Shown here in pieces: positions 27,935 through 36,649 of a stretch of 64,000 nt of DNA. Location of the stretch: the NCBI GenBank assembly GCA_947495695.1, contig CANLZP010000003.1, positions 62,001-126,000 on the forward strand, written 5' to 3'. Position 1 is the stretch's first letter, and every line of letters begins with the position of its first letter. The stretch comes from an uncultured Erythrobacter sp. Its GTDB lineage: Bacteria; Pseudomonadota; Alphaproteobacteria; Sphingomonadales; Sphingomonadaceae. The notes beneath the pieces were generated by a model that ran no database searches, was not told where the DNA came from, and worked only from the letters and a program-made list of their open reading frames with translations. A program made the translations under genes and the position numbers.

Positions 27935-29211
27935 GCACGCCGCGGATCAGCAAAGTCTTTGGCGCTGTAAACACCGGTTCCTTCCGGATCTCGGCCATGA
28001 TCATGGGCCTGACCGAAACGGGCGAACTGGTGGTGCTAGGATCGGGGCATCGGGCCAGCCAAGGGATCAAGCGCGGTTATGTCACCGATATGGCTGCGGC
28101 CACTTATGCCATTCGGGACGCGGTAGAGCGGGCGGAGAAAAATGCCGGAGCCAGCGTCCAAAGCGTTTGGGTGGGCTGTGCCGGGGCTGGTCTGGCGAGC
28201 CAGGTCTCCAAGGTCGAAATAGAGATCGGCGGACGGCGGATCGAAGAAGAAGATATCGAAGCGCTGTTGATAGCGGCGCGCGACACAATTCAACCCGATG
28301 GACGCATGGTGCTGCACGCGCAACCGGCGCATTACACGCTGGATGGAGCGCATGGCGTGGCCAATCCCAAAGGGCTTCATGCAGAGCGGCTGGGCGTCGA
28401 CATTCATGTGATGCTGGCCGATGGAGCGCCGGTCCGCAATCTGACCGAGGCGGTGCAGAACGCGCATCTGGACGTAGAGGCGGTGGTCGCCTCTCCACTG
28501 GCGGCGGGGCATGCCTGCCTCAGCGCGGAAGAACGCGAGCTGGGCGTCGCCTTGGTGGAGATTGGCGGCGATGTGACCAATGTGGCGGTCTATATCGGGG
28601 GCATGTTGTTGGGGCTGAAAGCACTGCCCTTCGGCTCGAACGATATCACCGATGCTATTGCTTCGGCCTTTGGCATTCGCCGGTTTCAGGCCGAGCGGTT
28701 GAAATGCGTATCGGGTTCAGCCATCGCCAGCCCGGCCGATCACCGGGAGATGATCCCGGTCAATGGGCGCGGAGATGAACAATCAGGGCCGATTGCGCGC
28801 GGCGCGGATGAAAACAATCAGATCGCTCGTGCCGAACTGGTCTCTATCGTCACCCAAAAGCTGGGCCAATTGACCGACGAGATTGGCAAAGCGCTGAAGG
28901 TCATGGGCTTTTCAGGCGTGCGCGGTGGACAGGTGGTGATGACGGGCGGCGGTGCAGAACTGGCCGGATTGGCCGAGTTTTCGCAAGGCGCGCTGGGTAT
29001 GCCGGTCCGGATCGGCCGTCCCCCTGCCTTGAAAGGGCTGCCAGAGGCGCATTCAACCCCAGGCTTTGCTACACTTGCCGGACTGTGCCTTTACGCTGCG
29101 GATGACCCGATTGATATTCGCGCCATCGGCCAGAGTCACACTTTGACCACACGCTATGGCACAGGCGCCATCTTTGAACGCCTGTATAAGGCGGTGAAGG
29201 ATTATTTCTGA
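27931..29211 (+). CDS. ftsA: Cell division protein FtsA
   Basis: A 426-residue actin-family ATPase that tethers FtsZ to the membrane. SHS2-type subdomain 1C, VALVEIGGDVTNVAVYIGG (phosphate 2 region) and VVMTGGGAELAGL (adenosine motif) are visible, and the C-terminus ends in the amphipathic FERLYKAVKDYF membrane helix. Coupled to ftsQ by ATGA, but followed by a 158-base gap with a hairpin and its own regulatory sites before ftsZ. Confidence 0.95.
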   Translation: MSTPRISKVFGAVNTGSFRISAMIMGLTETGELVVLGSGHRASQGIKRGYVTDMAAATYAIRDAVERAEKNAGASVQSVWVGCAGAGLASQVSKVEIEIGGRRIEEEDIEALLIAARDTIQPDGRMVLHAQPAHYTLDGAHGVANPKGLHAERLGVDIHVMLADGAPVRNLTEAVQNAHLDVEAVVASPLAAGHACLSAEERELGVALVEIGGDVTNVAVYIGGMLLGLKALPFGSNDITDAIASAFGIRRFQAERLKCVSGSAIASPADHREMIPVNGRGDEQSGPIARGADENNQIARAELVSIVTQKLGQLTDEIGKALKVMGFSGVRGGQVVMTGGGAELAGLAEFSQGALGMPVRIGRPPALKGLPEAHSTPGFATLAGLCLYAADDPIDIRAIGQSHTLTTRYGTGAIFERLYKAVKDYF

Positions 29212-29212
29212 C

Positions 29213-29249
29213 GCGGTTAAAGCAGCGCGCGATTGGTCGCTGTAACCGC
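29213..29249 (+). terminator. Strong hairpin just after ftsA
   Basis: GCGGTTA (29213-29219) pairs with TAACCGC (29243-29249), and CAGCG (29223-29227) with CGCTG (29238-29242); a 3-base bulge lies on the left arm and the loop is 10 bases. It starts two bases after the ftsA stop. Only three T residues follow, so it may slow polymerase, stabilise the upstream mRNA end or partly terminate. Confidence 0.5.
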
Positions 29250-29270
29250 TTTGGAGCCAGTATTACGCAC

Positions 29271-29299
29271 TGTGGATAAGGGTAAACACGCTATCCACG
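29271..29299. promoter_or_regulatory. DnaA box pair upstream of ftsZ
   Basis: TGTGGATAA (29271-29279) is a perfect DnaA box (TTATCCACA) on the - strand. CTATCCACG (29291-29299) is a second box on the + strand with two end mismatches. Together GTGGATA and TATCCAC form a 7-base inverted repeat with 13 bases between, 71-99 bases before the ftsZ start. In Caulobacter DnaA is known to act on ftsZ transcription. Confidence 0.6.
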
Positions 29300-29320
29300 G
29301 GGCACAGTGTTTATGTCACT

Positions 29321-29335
29321 ATCGCGTAACGCGAT
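29321..29335. promoter_or_regulatory. Perfect 15-base palindrome before ftsZ
   Basis: ATCGCG-TAA-CGCGAT lies 35 bases before the ftsZ start and outside the ribosome site. It could be an operator or an RNA hairpin in the ftsZ leader. The binding protein is not known. Confidence 0.4.
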
Positions 29336-29369
29336 GAAGTGGGGCGAAAACCGCCCGGAGGAAAGAGTA

Positions 29370-31100
29370 ATGAGCATCAATATCGGCCCAGCATCTACGG
29401 ATGAGTTGCGACCCAAGATTACGGTCATTGGTATCGGCGGAGCAGGAGGAAACGCCATCGCCAATATGATCGAGTCCGATATCGAGGGTGTGGACTTTAT
29501 CGCTGCAAATACTGATGCGCAGGCTTTGGCCACTTCGGCCGCAGAAAAGCGTATTCAGCTTGGGCCAGAAATTACTGGCGGTCTTGGCGCGGGTGCCCGC
29601 CCTGAAGTGGGCAAGGCTTCTGCTGAGGAAACCGTTGCAGAGATTGAAGACGCGCTGGAAGGCGTGAATATGGTCTTTATCGCTGCGGGCATGGGCGGCG
29701 GCACTGGTACCGGTGCTGCGCCAGTGATTGCAGAGGCCGCTCGGCGCAAAGGCGTGCTGACAGTTGGTGTTGTGACCAAGCCGTTCCTGTTTGAAGGGAC
29801 CCGGCGAATGCGCGCTGCAGATGCGGGCATCGATGAACTTCAGCAACATGTTGATACGCTGATCGTCATTCCGAACCAGAACCTGTTCCTGGTCGCCAAG
29901 GCGGAAACCACCTTTAAGGAAGCGTTCCAGCTGGCCGACGAAGTCTTGCAGCAGGGCGTGCGTTCCATCACCGATTTGATGGTGATGCCCGGCTTGATCA
30001 ATCTGGACTTTGCCGATGTCCGCTCTGTCATGAGCGAGATGGGCAAGGCCATGATGGGCACGGGCGAAGGCGAGGGCGAGAACCGCGCGCTGGAAGCGGC
30101 TGAACATGCCATTGCCAACCCGCTGTTGGACGGCGTCAGTATGCAGGGCGCCAAGGGTGTGATCATTTCGATCATCGGCGGCGAAGATATGAAGCTGCTG
30201 GAAGTGGATGAGGCTGCGAACCACATTCGCGAGCTGGTTGATGAAGATGCCAACATCATTTGGGGCTCTGCCTTTAACCCAGAACTGGACGGCAAGATCC
30301 GCGTGTCGGTGGTTGCAACCGGTATCGAACAGAGCGCGATTGGTAAGGCTACGCAAAGCACTCCGGTATCCCTGGGCGGTGCCCGGGCGCCAAAGCGTCC
30401 GGTCATTGCTTTGCCGCCCGAAACCGAAGTGTCAGAGCCAGAACCCGAATTAGAAGCGCCGCTGGAATTGGGCGCAATGGCCGAGGCTGAGCCGGTAATT
30501 TCCGAGCCGGAGCTTGAGGAAATTGCGGAAGAGCCAGCAACAGAACCGTTTGATCTTACCGGCATGCAGGCGGGCGACGAAGGTATAGTCGACGGCGAAG
30601 ATGTGGATGACATTGTCGATCCCCTGGCTGGACTGCGTGACGAGAACAACGACCCCTATGCCGATGATGAAGGCGCTCTCGCTGATCCCGCTGATGACAG
30701 CGGGTTTGATGCTGGCGCGCAAGATGGGGGCTTTGGAACAGGCGACGGTGCCGAAGATGGTACGTTGGATTTGACCGCTGAGGCAGAGGCAGATGGAGCC
30801 GGTGGTTCTGACGATTTGCTAGCAGACGCTGATAAATTGGCTGAGGATGATCAGCCAGTCCAGGCTCAGCTTGGCGGTCGCCGTCGCGGGTTGCTGGGCG
30901 GCAGCGGTGAAGGAGGCGATGCTGGCGGAGTCGCTGATGCCGGTGCACCTGCATCGGGCGGTGGCAGCACTCTGTTCGAGCGCATGGCCAATCTCTCGCG
31001 TGGTTCGGAAACAGACGAAGAAGATGAAGATGGCGAAGGGGATGACGAAAAGTCCTCTCTCAGCATTCCTCGCTTTTTAGGTCGGCAAAACAACCAATAA
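29370..31100 (+). CDS. ftsZ: Cell division protein FtsZ
   Basis: A 576-residue tubulin-like GTPase that forms the division ring. The GTP-binding GGGTGTG is at 109-115; NTDAQAL and the synergy (T7) loop [11 protein letters not shown] are intact. The globular part ends near residue 325. It is followed by a linker of about 235 residues, rich in Asp, Glu, Gly and Ala, and then by the conserved C-terminal peptide [14 protein letters not shown] that binds FtsA and other partners. The start at 29370 has GGAGGAAAG upstream. The gene has a separate promoter region with DnaA boxes. Confidence 0.97.
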   Translation: MSINIGPASTDELRPKITVIGIGGAGGNAIANMIESDIEGVDFIAANTDAQALATSAAEKRIQLGPEITGGLGAGARPEVGKASAEETVAEIEDALEGVNMVFIAAGMGGGTGTGAAPVIAEAARRKGVLTVGVVTKPFLFEGTRRMRAADAGIDELQQHVDTLIVIPNQNLFLVAKAETTFKEAFQLADEVLQQGVRSITDLMVMPGLINLDFADVRSVMSEMGKAMMGTGEGEGENRALEAAEHAIANPLLDGVSMQGAKGVIISIIGGEDMKLLEVDEAANHIRELVDEDANIIWGSAFNPELDGKIRVSVVATGIEQSAIGKATQSTPVSLGGARAPKRPVIALPPETEVSEPEPELEAPLELGAMAEAEPVISEPELEEIAEEPATEPFDLTGMQAGDEGIVDGEDVDDIVDPLAGLRDENNDPYADDEGALADPADDSGFDAGAQDGGFGTGDGAEDGTLDLTAEAEADGAGGSDDLLADADKLAEDDQPVQAQLGGRRRGLLGGSGEGGDAGGVADAGAPASGGGSTLFERMANLSRGSETDEEDEDGEGDDEKSSLSIPRFLGRQNNQ

Positions 31101-31227
31101 CAACAACGGTTGATGACAATTGGATTCCGGCGATCCGGGCATACGGTCCGGTTCAGCCAACGGTTCGTCCTGTGTTCAGACCCGTCCACTAGTAATGGCC
31201 TGCGCCATGATTAGGTCGGCCAGGACT

Positions 31228-32655
31228 ATGCAGAAAAACAAATCAAACCGCCGCAGGCTCTGGGCCATTTGGGTGGCCCCCTTGGTCCTGCCATTTGCAG
31301 CATTTGCCCAATCGGGTGATACGCCCGTTGCGCGCGAAGTGGTGCAGCAATTGCCCTCGGCCGATGTGCAACGCCTCAACCGGGCCTTGAAGCGTCTGGC
31401 GCGCAATCCGCGTGATGTTGGGGCGCTGGTCGGTGCGGGCGACGCGGCGCTGCAATTGGGTGATTTGGACGCTGCGATGGGTTTCTTTGGCAGGGCGCTC
31501 TCGCTCTCGCCCGACAATTCCAAGGCAAAGCTGGGTCGCGCCGCGGTGTTCCTGCGCTCATCTCGTCCGATTGAGGCCTTGCGGATTTATGCCGAGGCCG
31601 AGGCCAAGGGCATCTCGACCCGCTCTGTCGCGGCAGATCGAGGGCTGGCCTATGATTTGGCAGGCAACAATGTGCAGGCCCAGGAAAGTTACCGCAGCGC
31701 GCTGGCGCAGGGCGCCGATCCAGAGGTAACGCGGCGGCTTGCCATCAGTCAGGCCATTTCCGGCGATGCATCCAGTTTTGAGGCCAGCCTGCTGCCGTTG
31801 CTGAAAAGCGGCGAGCTGGGCGCATTTCGCACAAGAGCCTTTGGTCTGGCCATCTTGGGCAAGATTGACGAGGCAACCGCGATCTCCAATGCCGTGATGC
31901 CGCGCGATCTGGCCAGCCGTATTGCGCCCTATCTGGCCTATATGCCGCGCCTGACTAAGGCGCAGCAGGCCGCGGCTGCTAATCTCGGCATCTTTCCTCA
32001 GGCGGCGGAAATTGGCCGCGATGACCCACAAATTGCGCAATATTCGCAGACCGGCACGATTTCGCCCGTGGCCAGTGTTGATGCTCGCTTGGTGCCGCAA
32101 GGGCAGCAGCTTGGTACGTCCAGCTCGGCCCCAAGCAGTGGCGCTACATCCAGTGCGTCGCCAAGCCCACCACCCAGCCGAACGCCAAGTGGCAGTCGCT
32201 TGGCTGCTATAACCAACGAGCAGGCGGAGCCAGCCGCGCGGCAGAAATTGGGTGTCGATCAAGCCTTTGCAGGTATGGATCAGCCAGCCTCGACCGCTTC
32301 GCCGCCGCCGATTGATCGGGTCGACATCAGCACATTTCAGCCGCCTCGCGAAGTTGCAGCGCCGCCTCCACCGGCGCAGCCCGCCCATCCCGCCCGCGAA
32401 TGGGTGCAGGTGGCGACCGGTCGCGATCGCACGGCATTGCGATTCGATTGGCGGCGCATGGCACGCAATGCGCCTGATCTTTTGTCCGAATTTGATCCGC
32501 ATGTGGTGCGATGGGGGCAGGCGAACCGCTTGCTTGCCGGACCTGTAGAGTCCCGAGCGGCTGCGAGAGAGCTGGTCAATGCGTTGAAGGCCCAAGGACT
32601 GGACAGCTTTGCCTATTCCAGCCCTGAAGGTGAGGAAATCATTGAACTTCAATAG
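31228..32655 (+). CDS. TPR and SPOR domain protein
   Basis: A 475-residue exported protein. A basic N-terminus and hydrophobic segment (LWAIWVAPLVLPFAAFA) look like a signal peptide. TPR repeats occupy about residues 50-190 (for example ALVGAGDAALQLGDLDAAM), a Pro/Ser-rich linker follows, and the last 80 residues form a SPOR domain (WVQVATGRDRTALRFDWRRM ... VNALKAQGLDSFAYSS), which binds denuded septal glycan. Position after ftsZ agrees with a periplasmic division or cell-wall role. The start is uncertain: 31228 has AGGA only two bases away; an ATG at 31207 is the alternative. Confidence 0.78.
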   Translation: MQKNKSNRRRLWAIWVAPLVLPFAAFAQSGDTPVAREVVQQLPSADVQRLNRALKRLARNPRDVGALVGAGDAALQLGDLDAAMGFFGRALSLSPDNSKAKLGRAAVFLRSSRPIEALRIYAEAEAKGISTRSVAADRGLAYDLAGNNVQAQESYRSALAQGADPEVTRRLAISQAISGDASSFEASLLPLLKSGELGAFRTRAFGLAILGKIDEATAISNAVMPRDLASRIAPYLAYMPRLTKAQQAAAANLGIFPQAAEIGRDDPQIAQYSQTGTISPVASVDARLVPQGQQLGTSSSAPSSGATSSASPSPPPSRTPSGSRLAAITNEQAEPAARQKLGVDQAFAGMDQPASTASPPPIDRVDISTFQPPREVAAPPPPAQPAHPAREWVQVATGRDRTALRFDWRRMARNAPDLLSEFDPHVVRWGQANRLLAGPVESRAAARELVNALKAQGLDSFAYSSPEGEEIIELQ

Positions 32656-32793
32656 GTTGGTTGAAAATCGTCTTATTCTGTACACAGGGTTTGAACAGGC
32701 GAAATCAGTTCTCCCCAAGTGCCGCACATCACGCCATTGCGTTTGGACCACATGCCAAGGCATCCCTCGTCTCATGAAAAAGACAGGGCGCAT

Positions 32794-33303
32794 ATGATGA
32801 GGCAGCAAGAGCCACAATTGACAGCGGATGATGACGCCGCACCGGTGGACATGCTGGCGGCCTTGTTCGAGGCCAGAGGCTGGCCGTGCGAAATCATCTC
32901 TGAGGATGAGGTCAGCTGCGAAGTTCAGGGCAGCTGGACCAAATATCAATTGCGCGCGATTTGGCGCAAGGAAGACCATGTTCTGCAAATGCTCTGCCTG
33001 CCTGACATTCGCGTGGCGGATGACAAGCTGAGCCAAGCGTATGAATTGGTCGCCATGATCAATGAACAGATGTGGCTCGGCCATTTCGACGTGTGGTCCA
33101 ATGGCAAAGTGCTGTTGTATCGCCATGGTGCCTTGCTGGGTGACGAAGGCCTGCTGAGCATTTCTCAGGCGCAGGCTTTGGCGGAAAACGCGATTGATGA
33201 ATGCGATCGTTTCTATCCCGCTTTCCAATTTGTACTGTGGGGGGACAAAAGCCCCCGTGCGGCGCTGGACAGCGCGCTTGTCGACGCGGCCGGAGAAGCC
33301 TAA
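32794..33303 (+). CDS. YbjN domain-containing protein
   Basis: A 169-residue acidic protein of the YbjN family, which has a fold like type III secretion chaperones and often contributes to stress responses; its molecular role is unknown. Conserved features are the N-terminal PVDMLAALFEARGWPCE, the YQLRAIWRKEDHVLQMLC strands and the helical WLGHFDVWSNGKVLLYRHG. AGGG at 32785 supports a start at 32794 or 32797 rather than an upstream ATG. Followed by proC after 35 bases, likely the same transcript. Confidence 0.75.
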   Translation: MMRQQEPQLTADDDAAPVDMLAALFEARGWPCEIISEDEVSCEVQGSWTKYQLRAIWRKEDHVLQMLCLPDIRVADDKLSQAYELVAMINEQMWLGHFDVWSNGKVLLYRHGALLGDEGLLSISQAQALAENAIDECDRFYPAFQFVLWGDKSPRAALDSALVDAAGEA

Positions 33304-33338
33304 GTCTTCGCCGCTGTTGAGATGCGGGGAATGCGGTG

Positions 33339-34148
33339 ATGGCCGATTTTGAGAAAATGCTGATTATTGGCTGCGGCAATATGGGCGGCGCGATGCTGGC
33401 CGGATGGTTGCAGGCGGGCGTTCCTGCATCACGGTTTGAAGTGCTGGATCCGGCCATGGATCGAGCGCCCGATGGCGTGGTGCTGCACCGCAGCGCGCCC
33501 GACACGCTTCAGCATGACTGCGTGTTGCTGGGTTTCAAGCCGCAGCAGCTCAATGCGCTTGCGCCGGGTATGCAGGAGCTTACGCGGGGCAAGACGGTCT
33601 TTTCCTTATTGGCCGGGATCGAGGTGGCGATGCTGCAATCAGCATTTCCCGATGCCGCAGCGCTCATTCGCGTGATGCCCAATCTGGCGGCACGTATCGG
33701 CAAGTCTCCGGTTATATTGACGGGCACAGGTCTGGACGATGAGGCGAAGGAGGCCGCGCGCGGCTTGTTTGGCCAGCTTGGCACCGCCATGTGGCTGGAA
33801 GATGAAGCCAAGTTTGACCTTGTAACGGCGCTGGCCGGATCAGGACCGGGCTTTGTCTATCGTTTCATTGATGCTCTGTCGGGTGCCGCCCAAGAATTGG
33901 GGATTGAAGCGTCAATGGCCGAGGCTCTGGCGCTTACCACGGTGCAGGGCGCAAGCCAGTTGGCGGCTCAATCTGATCACACGCCTGCCCAATTGGCCGA
34001 CCGTGTGGCCAGCCCCGGCGGGATGACGCGCGAGGGTCTTGATGTACTGGATGCCGACGAGGCGTTGAAAAAACTTTTGATTGCAACACTTAAGGCGACA
34101 GCGGACAAGGGCGGCGCATTGGCAGAGGCGGCGCGCCAAGACAGTTAA
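33339..34148 (+). CDS. proC: Pyrroline-5-carboxylate reductase
   Basis: A 269-residue NAD(P)H enzyme for the last step of proline synthesis. N-terminal GCGNMGGAMLAGWL is the dinucleotide fold; PNLAARIGKSPVIL and ALAGSGPGFVYRFIDAL with VASPGGMTREGLDVL are the family signature at the C-terminal dimer domain. GCGGGGA lies eight bases before the ATG at 33339. proB, for the first step, is 5.6 kb downstream on the same strand; proA is not in the window. Confidence 0.94.
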   Translation: MADFEKMLIIGCGNMGGAMLAGWLQAGVPASRFEVLDPAMDRAPDGVVLHRSAPDTLQHDCVLLGFKPQQLNALAPGMQELTRGKTVFSLLAGIEVAMLQSAFPDAAALIRVMPNLAARIGKSPVILTGTGLDDEAKEAARGLFGQLGTAMWLEDEAKFDLVTALAGSGPGFVYRFIDALSGAAQELGIEASMAEALALTTVQGASQLAAQSDHTPAQLADRVASPGGMTREGLDVLDADEALKKLLIATLKATADKGGALAEAARQDS

Positions 34149-34205
34149 CCAGATGCAAGTTTTGCAACTCGGTTTTGCTTGAAAAATTCACGCTTAACAC
34201 CGATA

Positions 34206-34236
34206 TTGGGTGCAACAGGCGCTATGGTGCGCCCAG
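34206..34236 (+). ncRNA. Possible ybhL leader RNA
   Basis: TGGGTGC (34207-34213) pairs with GCGCCCA (34229-34235), seven pairs with one G-U, loop of 15; within it GGCGC/GCGCC can form a competing hairpin. It lies just before the ribosome site of a Bax-inhibitor-1 (YbhL-type) gene. A structured 'ybhL leader' is known in alphaproteobacteria at this position. I cannot match its consensus from memory, so this rests on hairpin plus context. Confidence 0.4.
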
Positions 34237-34257
34237 CATTTCGGAGTGATAACCATC

Positions 34258-34992
34258 ATGGCTGAATGGAACGAACAACAGCGTTCGCAACAGCAGAGCT
34301 TTACCGGGGCATCAGTTCCCCGGACAGGCGAAGTATTTGACGAGGGTCTGCGCAAGCACATGCTCTCGATCTACAATTACATGACATCGGGAATTTTGTT
34401 GACCGGTGTGGTCGCATTGCTGACCGCGCGCTCGGGCTTGGCGATTTCCTTTGCCAGTGGCCCGATGATGTGGCTGGTGGCATTGTCGCCTTTGGCGGTC
34501 GTGATTGCGATGAGCTTTGGCCGCAATAAGTTCAGTCAGGGCACGCTTCAGATGATGTTCTGGGGTTTCGCGATCCTGATGGGACTGTCGCTGTCCACGA
34601 TCTTCCTCGTTTATACCGGTGCATCTATCGCAGCGACCTTCTTTGCGACAGCGGGTGCCTTTGCTGGTTTGAGCCTTTACGGATACACCACCAAGAAGGA
34701 TTTGTCCGGCTGGGGCAGCTTCTTGATCATGGGCGTAGTCGGTTTGATTATCGCCAGCGTGATCAATATGTTCCTTGGTTCAGGTACGATGGAGCTGGTC
34801 ATCAGCTTCTTGGGTGTGCTGATTTTTGCAGGTCTCACCGCCTATGACACGCAACGTTTGAAGACCGAATACAGCATGTATCGCGGCACAGAATACGCTG
34901 GAAAGGCGATTATTCTGGGCGCTCTCAGCCTGTATCTCGACTTCATCAACATGTTCCTGTTCCTGCTGCGCTTCATGGGTTCACGCGAGTAA
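34258..34992 (+). CDS. Bax inhibitor-1/YccA family membrane protein
   Basis: A 244-residue protein with seven transmembrane segments, of the BI-1/TMBIM (YbhL, YccA) family of calcium-leak-like membrane proteins. The family pattern is seen in YNYMTSGILLTG, the SLYGYTTKKDLSGWGSFLIMG loop, FAGLTAYDTQRLK with its conserved aspartate, and the final LSLYLDFINMFLFLLRFMG. The cytoplasmic N-terminus of about 40 residues is Gln-rich. GGAG at 34242 is twelve bases before the ATG. A clear terminator follows, so it is probably transcribed alone. Confidence 0.9.
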   Translation: MAEWNEQQRSQQQSFTGASVPRTGEVFDEGLRKHMLSIYNYMTSGILLTGVVALLTARSGLAISFASGPMMWLVALSPLAVVIAMSFGRNKFSQGTLQMMFWGFAILMGLSLSTIFLVYTGASIAATFFATAGAFAGLSLYGYTTKKDLSGWGSFLIMGVVGLIIASVINMFLGSGTMELVISFLGVLIFAGLTAYDTQRLKTEYSMYRGTEYAGKAIILGALSLYLDFINMFLFLLRFMGSRE

Positions 34993-35047
34993 TCGCCAAC
35001 CTGTGATGTCAGCACGCGGACTACCGCAAGCAGGACTCGCTTTATCG

Positions 35048-35085
35048 ATGCCCGGGCAGCCAAGCGCTTCCCGGGCATTTTCTTT
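35048..35085 (+). terminator. Intrinsic terminator after the Bax-inhibitor-1 gene
   Basis: ATGCCCGGG (35048-35056) pairs perfectly with CCCGGGCAT (35070-35078), loop of 13, followed by TTTTCTTT. This is the clearest intrinsic terminator of the window. Confidence 0.85.
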
Positions 35086-35173
35086 GCTTTAGGATCGGTT
35101 TACCTGTTGGATTCAGCTTCGCGAAAGGCAAGGTTGGGCACATTCAACGCGACGGACGGGAGAGCTACGGCTT

Positions 35174-36259
35174 ATGAGCGCGAAAAATAAAGCGGGTTTG
35201 AGAATCCTTACGGTGGCAGCCGCTGTGACCGTATTGGCCGCATGCGCAACGCCTCCACCTCCGCCGCCGCCACCACCACCACCACCGCCTCCTCCGGTTG
35301 TTGAGGTTATTCCACCACGGCCAACCCCTCCCGGCGGCGCGGTTGAATTCATGGCTATTCCCGCAGTTGGCCTAAACGGTGAGCGTCAGACGGTTAATGC
35401 CGGGATCAGCGACACCCAGACGGTTTGGAATGTGCGTTCTGGCCTGAATGTGGCCGCGCTGAACTGCACCCGGTTTGAACACGCCGCTCTGGTTGAAAAT
35501 TATCGCGCCTTTCTGAAGGTGCACTCGCGTGAATTGGCCCGCGCCAATCGCAATTTGGGCCGCGAATTTCGTGCCGAGCACGGTCGTTCCTACCGCAATG
35601 TGCAGGACAGTTATATGACACAGGTCTATAACTATTTCGCGCTTCCCCCAGCGCTGGCTGATTTCTGCGATGTGGCGCTGGAGCTGAGCCGCGAAGTAAT
35701 CACAGTACAACCGGGCGGATTGGGCGAATACTCTCCGATTGCACTTGGCCGTATGGAAGCCGTGTTCGAAAACTTCTATCGTTCATTCGAGCAGTATCGC
35801 ACCGATGTTGCAGCATGGGACGCGCGCTATGGGCCCAATCATGGGCTCGCGACATCCAGCTTTGGTCCGGCTGGTGGAACGGTCAACCTTCAGGCTGAAT
35901 ACCCAGTGCCAACACCGGCAACCACGTCAGATGCAGGGTCTTTGGTTGGTCCTGTTGGCCCTGTTGGCGGTGTCGTGCCGGCAGACACGCCTATCACCAG
36001 CACCTATACTCCGCCTTCAACCGCAGCCTCATTGACGGCAGCGCAAGTTTCTTCATCCGAACTCACACCGGAAATCACCACCGAGGACGTGGTCCAGGAA
36101 CTGAGCGAAGAGGCATTGCCAGCCCGTCCGCCAGTAACAGACATTGCCGATGTGGCAGAGGCAGCCGAGGAGGCCGAGACCAGCGATGCGCGTGCAAATA
36201 CGGTGCAGTTCGTCTCTCAACCCGTGGTCCAGCCACAGGCTCCTGCGCCCGAGGGTTGA
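35174..36259 (+). CDS. Hypothetical lipoprotein with a 15-proline run
   Basis: A 361-residue exported protein. The lipobox LAAC gives lipidated C24. Directly after it comes ATP and a run of 15 prolines, likely a stiff spacer from the membrane. Residues about 60-220 form an alpha-helical domain with no family I recognise (RFEHAALVENYRAFLKVH, MTQVYNYFALPPALADFCDV) and two cysteines that could pair. The C-terminal third is acidic and Ser/Thr/Pro/Val-rich. Translation of the proline run would need EF-P. No functional clue comes from the neighbours. Confidence 0.7.
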   Translation: MSAKNKAGLRILTVAAAVTVLAACATPPPPPPPPPPPPPPPVVEVIPPRPTPPGGAVEFMAIPAVGLNGERQTVNAGISDTQTVWNVRSGLNVAALNCTRFEHAALVENYRAFLKVHSRELARANRNLGREFRAEHGRSYRNVQDSYMTQVYNYFALPPALADFCDVALELSREVITVQPGGLGEYSPIALGRMEAVFENFYRSFEQYRTDVAAWDARYGPNHGLATSSFGPAGGTVNLQAEYPVPTPATTSDAGSLVGPVGPVGGVVPADTPITSTYTPPSTAASLTAAQVSSSELTPEITTEDVVQELSEEALPARPPVTDIADVAEAAEEAETSDARANTVQFVSQPVVQPQAPAPEG

Positions 36260-36357
36260 TCAGCGTCATCTTCGATAAACGCAGGCTTGCGCTATAGCAG
36301 CAGCGGGCCTATTGCCGCGCCTGTGAAAGACAGGGCGTTGCTTTGAATTTCACAATT

Positions 36358-36556
36358 GCGTGCCGGTAACGGGAACACGGTGCGGGTGGTTTTACCACCC
36401 AATGCCGAGGCTGTCCCTGCAACTGTAAGCGGCGAGCGCGATGCCAAAGCGACTCCTTTTCTTTATGGGGGGCAGCAGCCACTGGGCGATCGATGGATCA
36501 CCCGGGAAGGTTGGCAAAGCGCAGCGACCCGTGAGCCAGGAGACCGACCGGAACGT
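36358..36556 (+). ncRNA. Cobalamin riboswitch
   Basis: The stretch holds the ordered conserved pieces of the B12 aptamer: CCGGTAACGGGAACACGGTG at the start, then CTGCAACTGTAAGCGG, and the B12 box AGCCAGGAGACCG (36534-36546). It lies before a BtuB-type receptor gene. High cobalamin should lower receptor expression. The adjacent hairpin at 36622-36649 is the candidate expression platform. Confidence 0.9.
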
Positions 36557-36621
36557 GTCGCTCTTGCCCGGCTCAGGAATTGGCCAGGCGCGAAACTCTT
36601 CGTCTGAGCGACGGACTAGCT

Positions 36622-36649
36622 GGCTGCAAGAGGCGTCCCTCTTGTGGCT
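36622..36649 (+). promoter_or_regulatory. Hairpin in the riboswitch expression platform
   Basis: CAAGAGG (36627-36633) pairs with CCTCTTG (36638-36644), loop CGTC, extended by four outer pairs including two G-U. A short T-run (four) follows near 36656. It lies between the B12 aptamer and the receptor start, so it may act as a weak terminator or as part of a switch that masks the ribosome site. Confidence 0.45.

Noticed and set aside
31558-33228. A 556-codon open frame on the - strand
   Set aside because: It lies opposite the TPR/SPOR and YbjN genes, has a biased low-complexity composition with no domain, and the + strand genes have clear domains. It is a shadow of codon usage.
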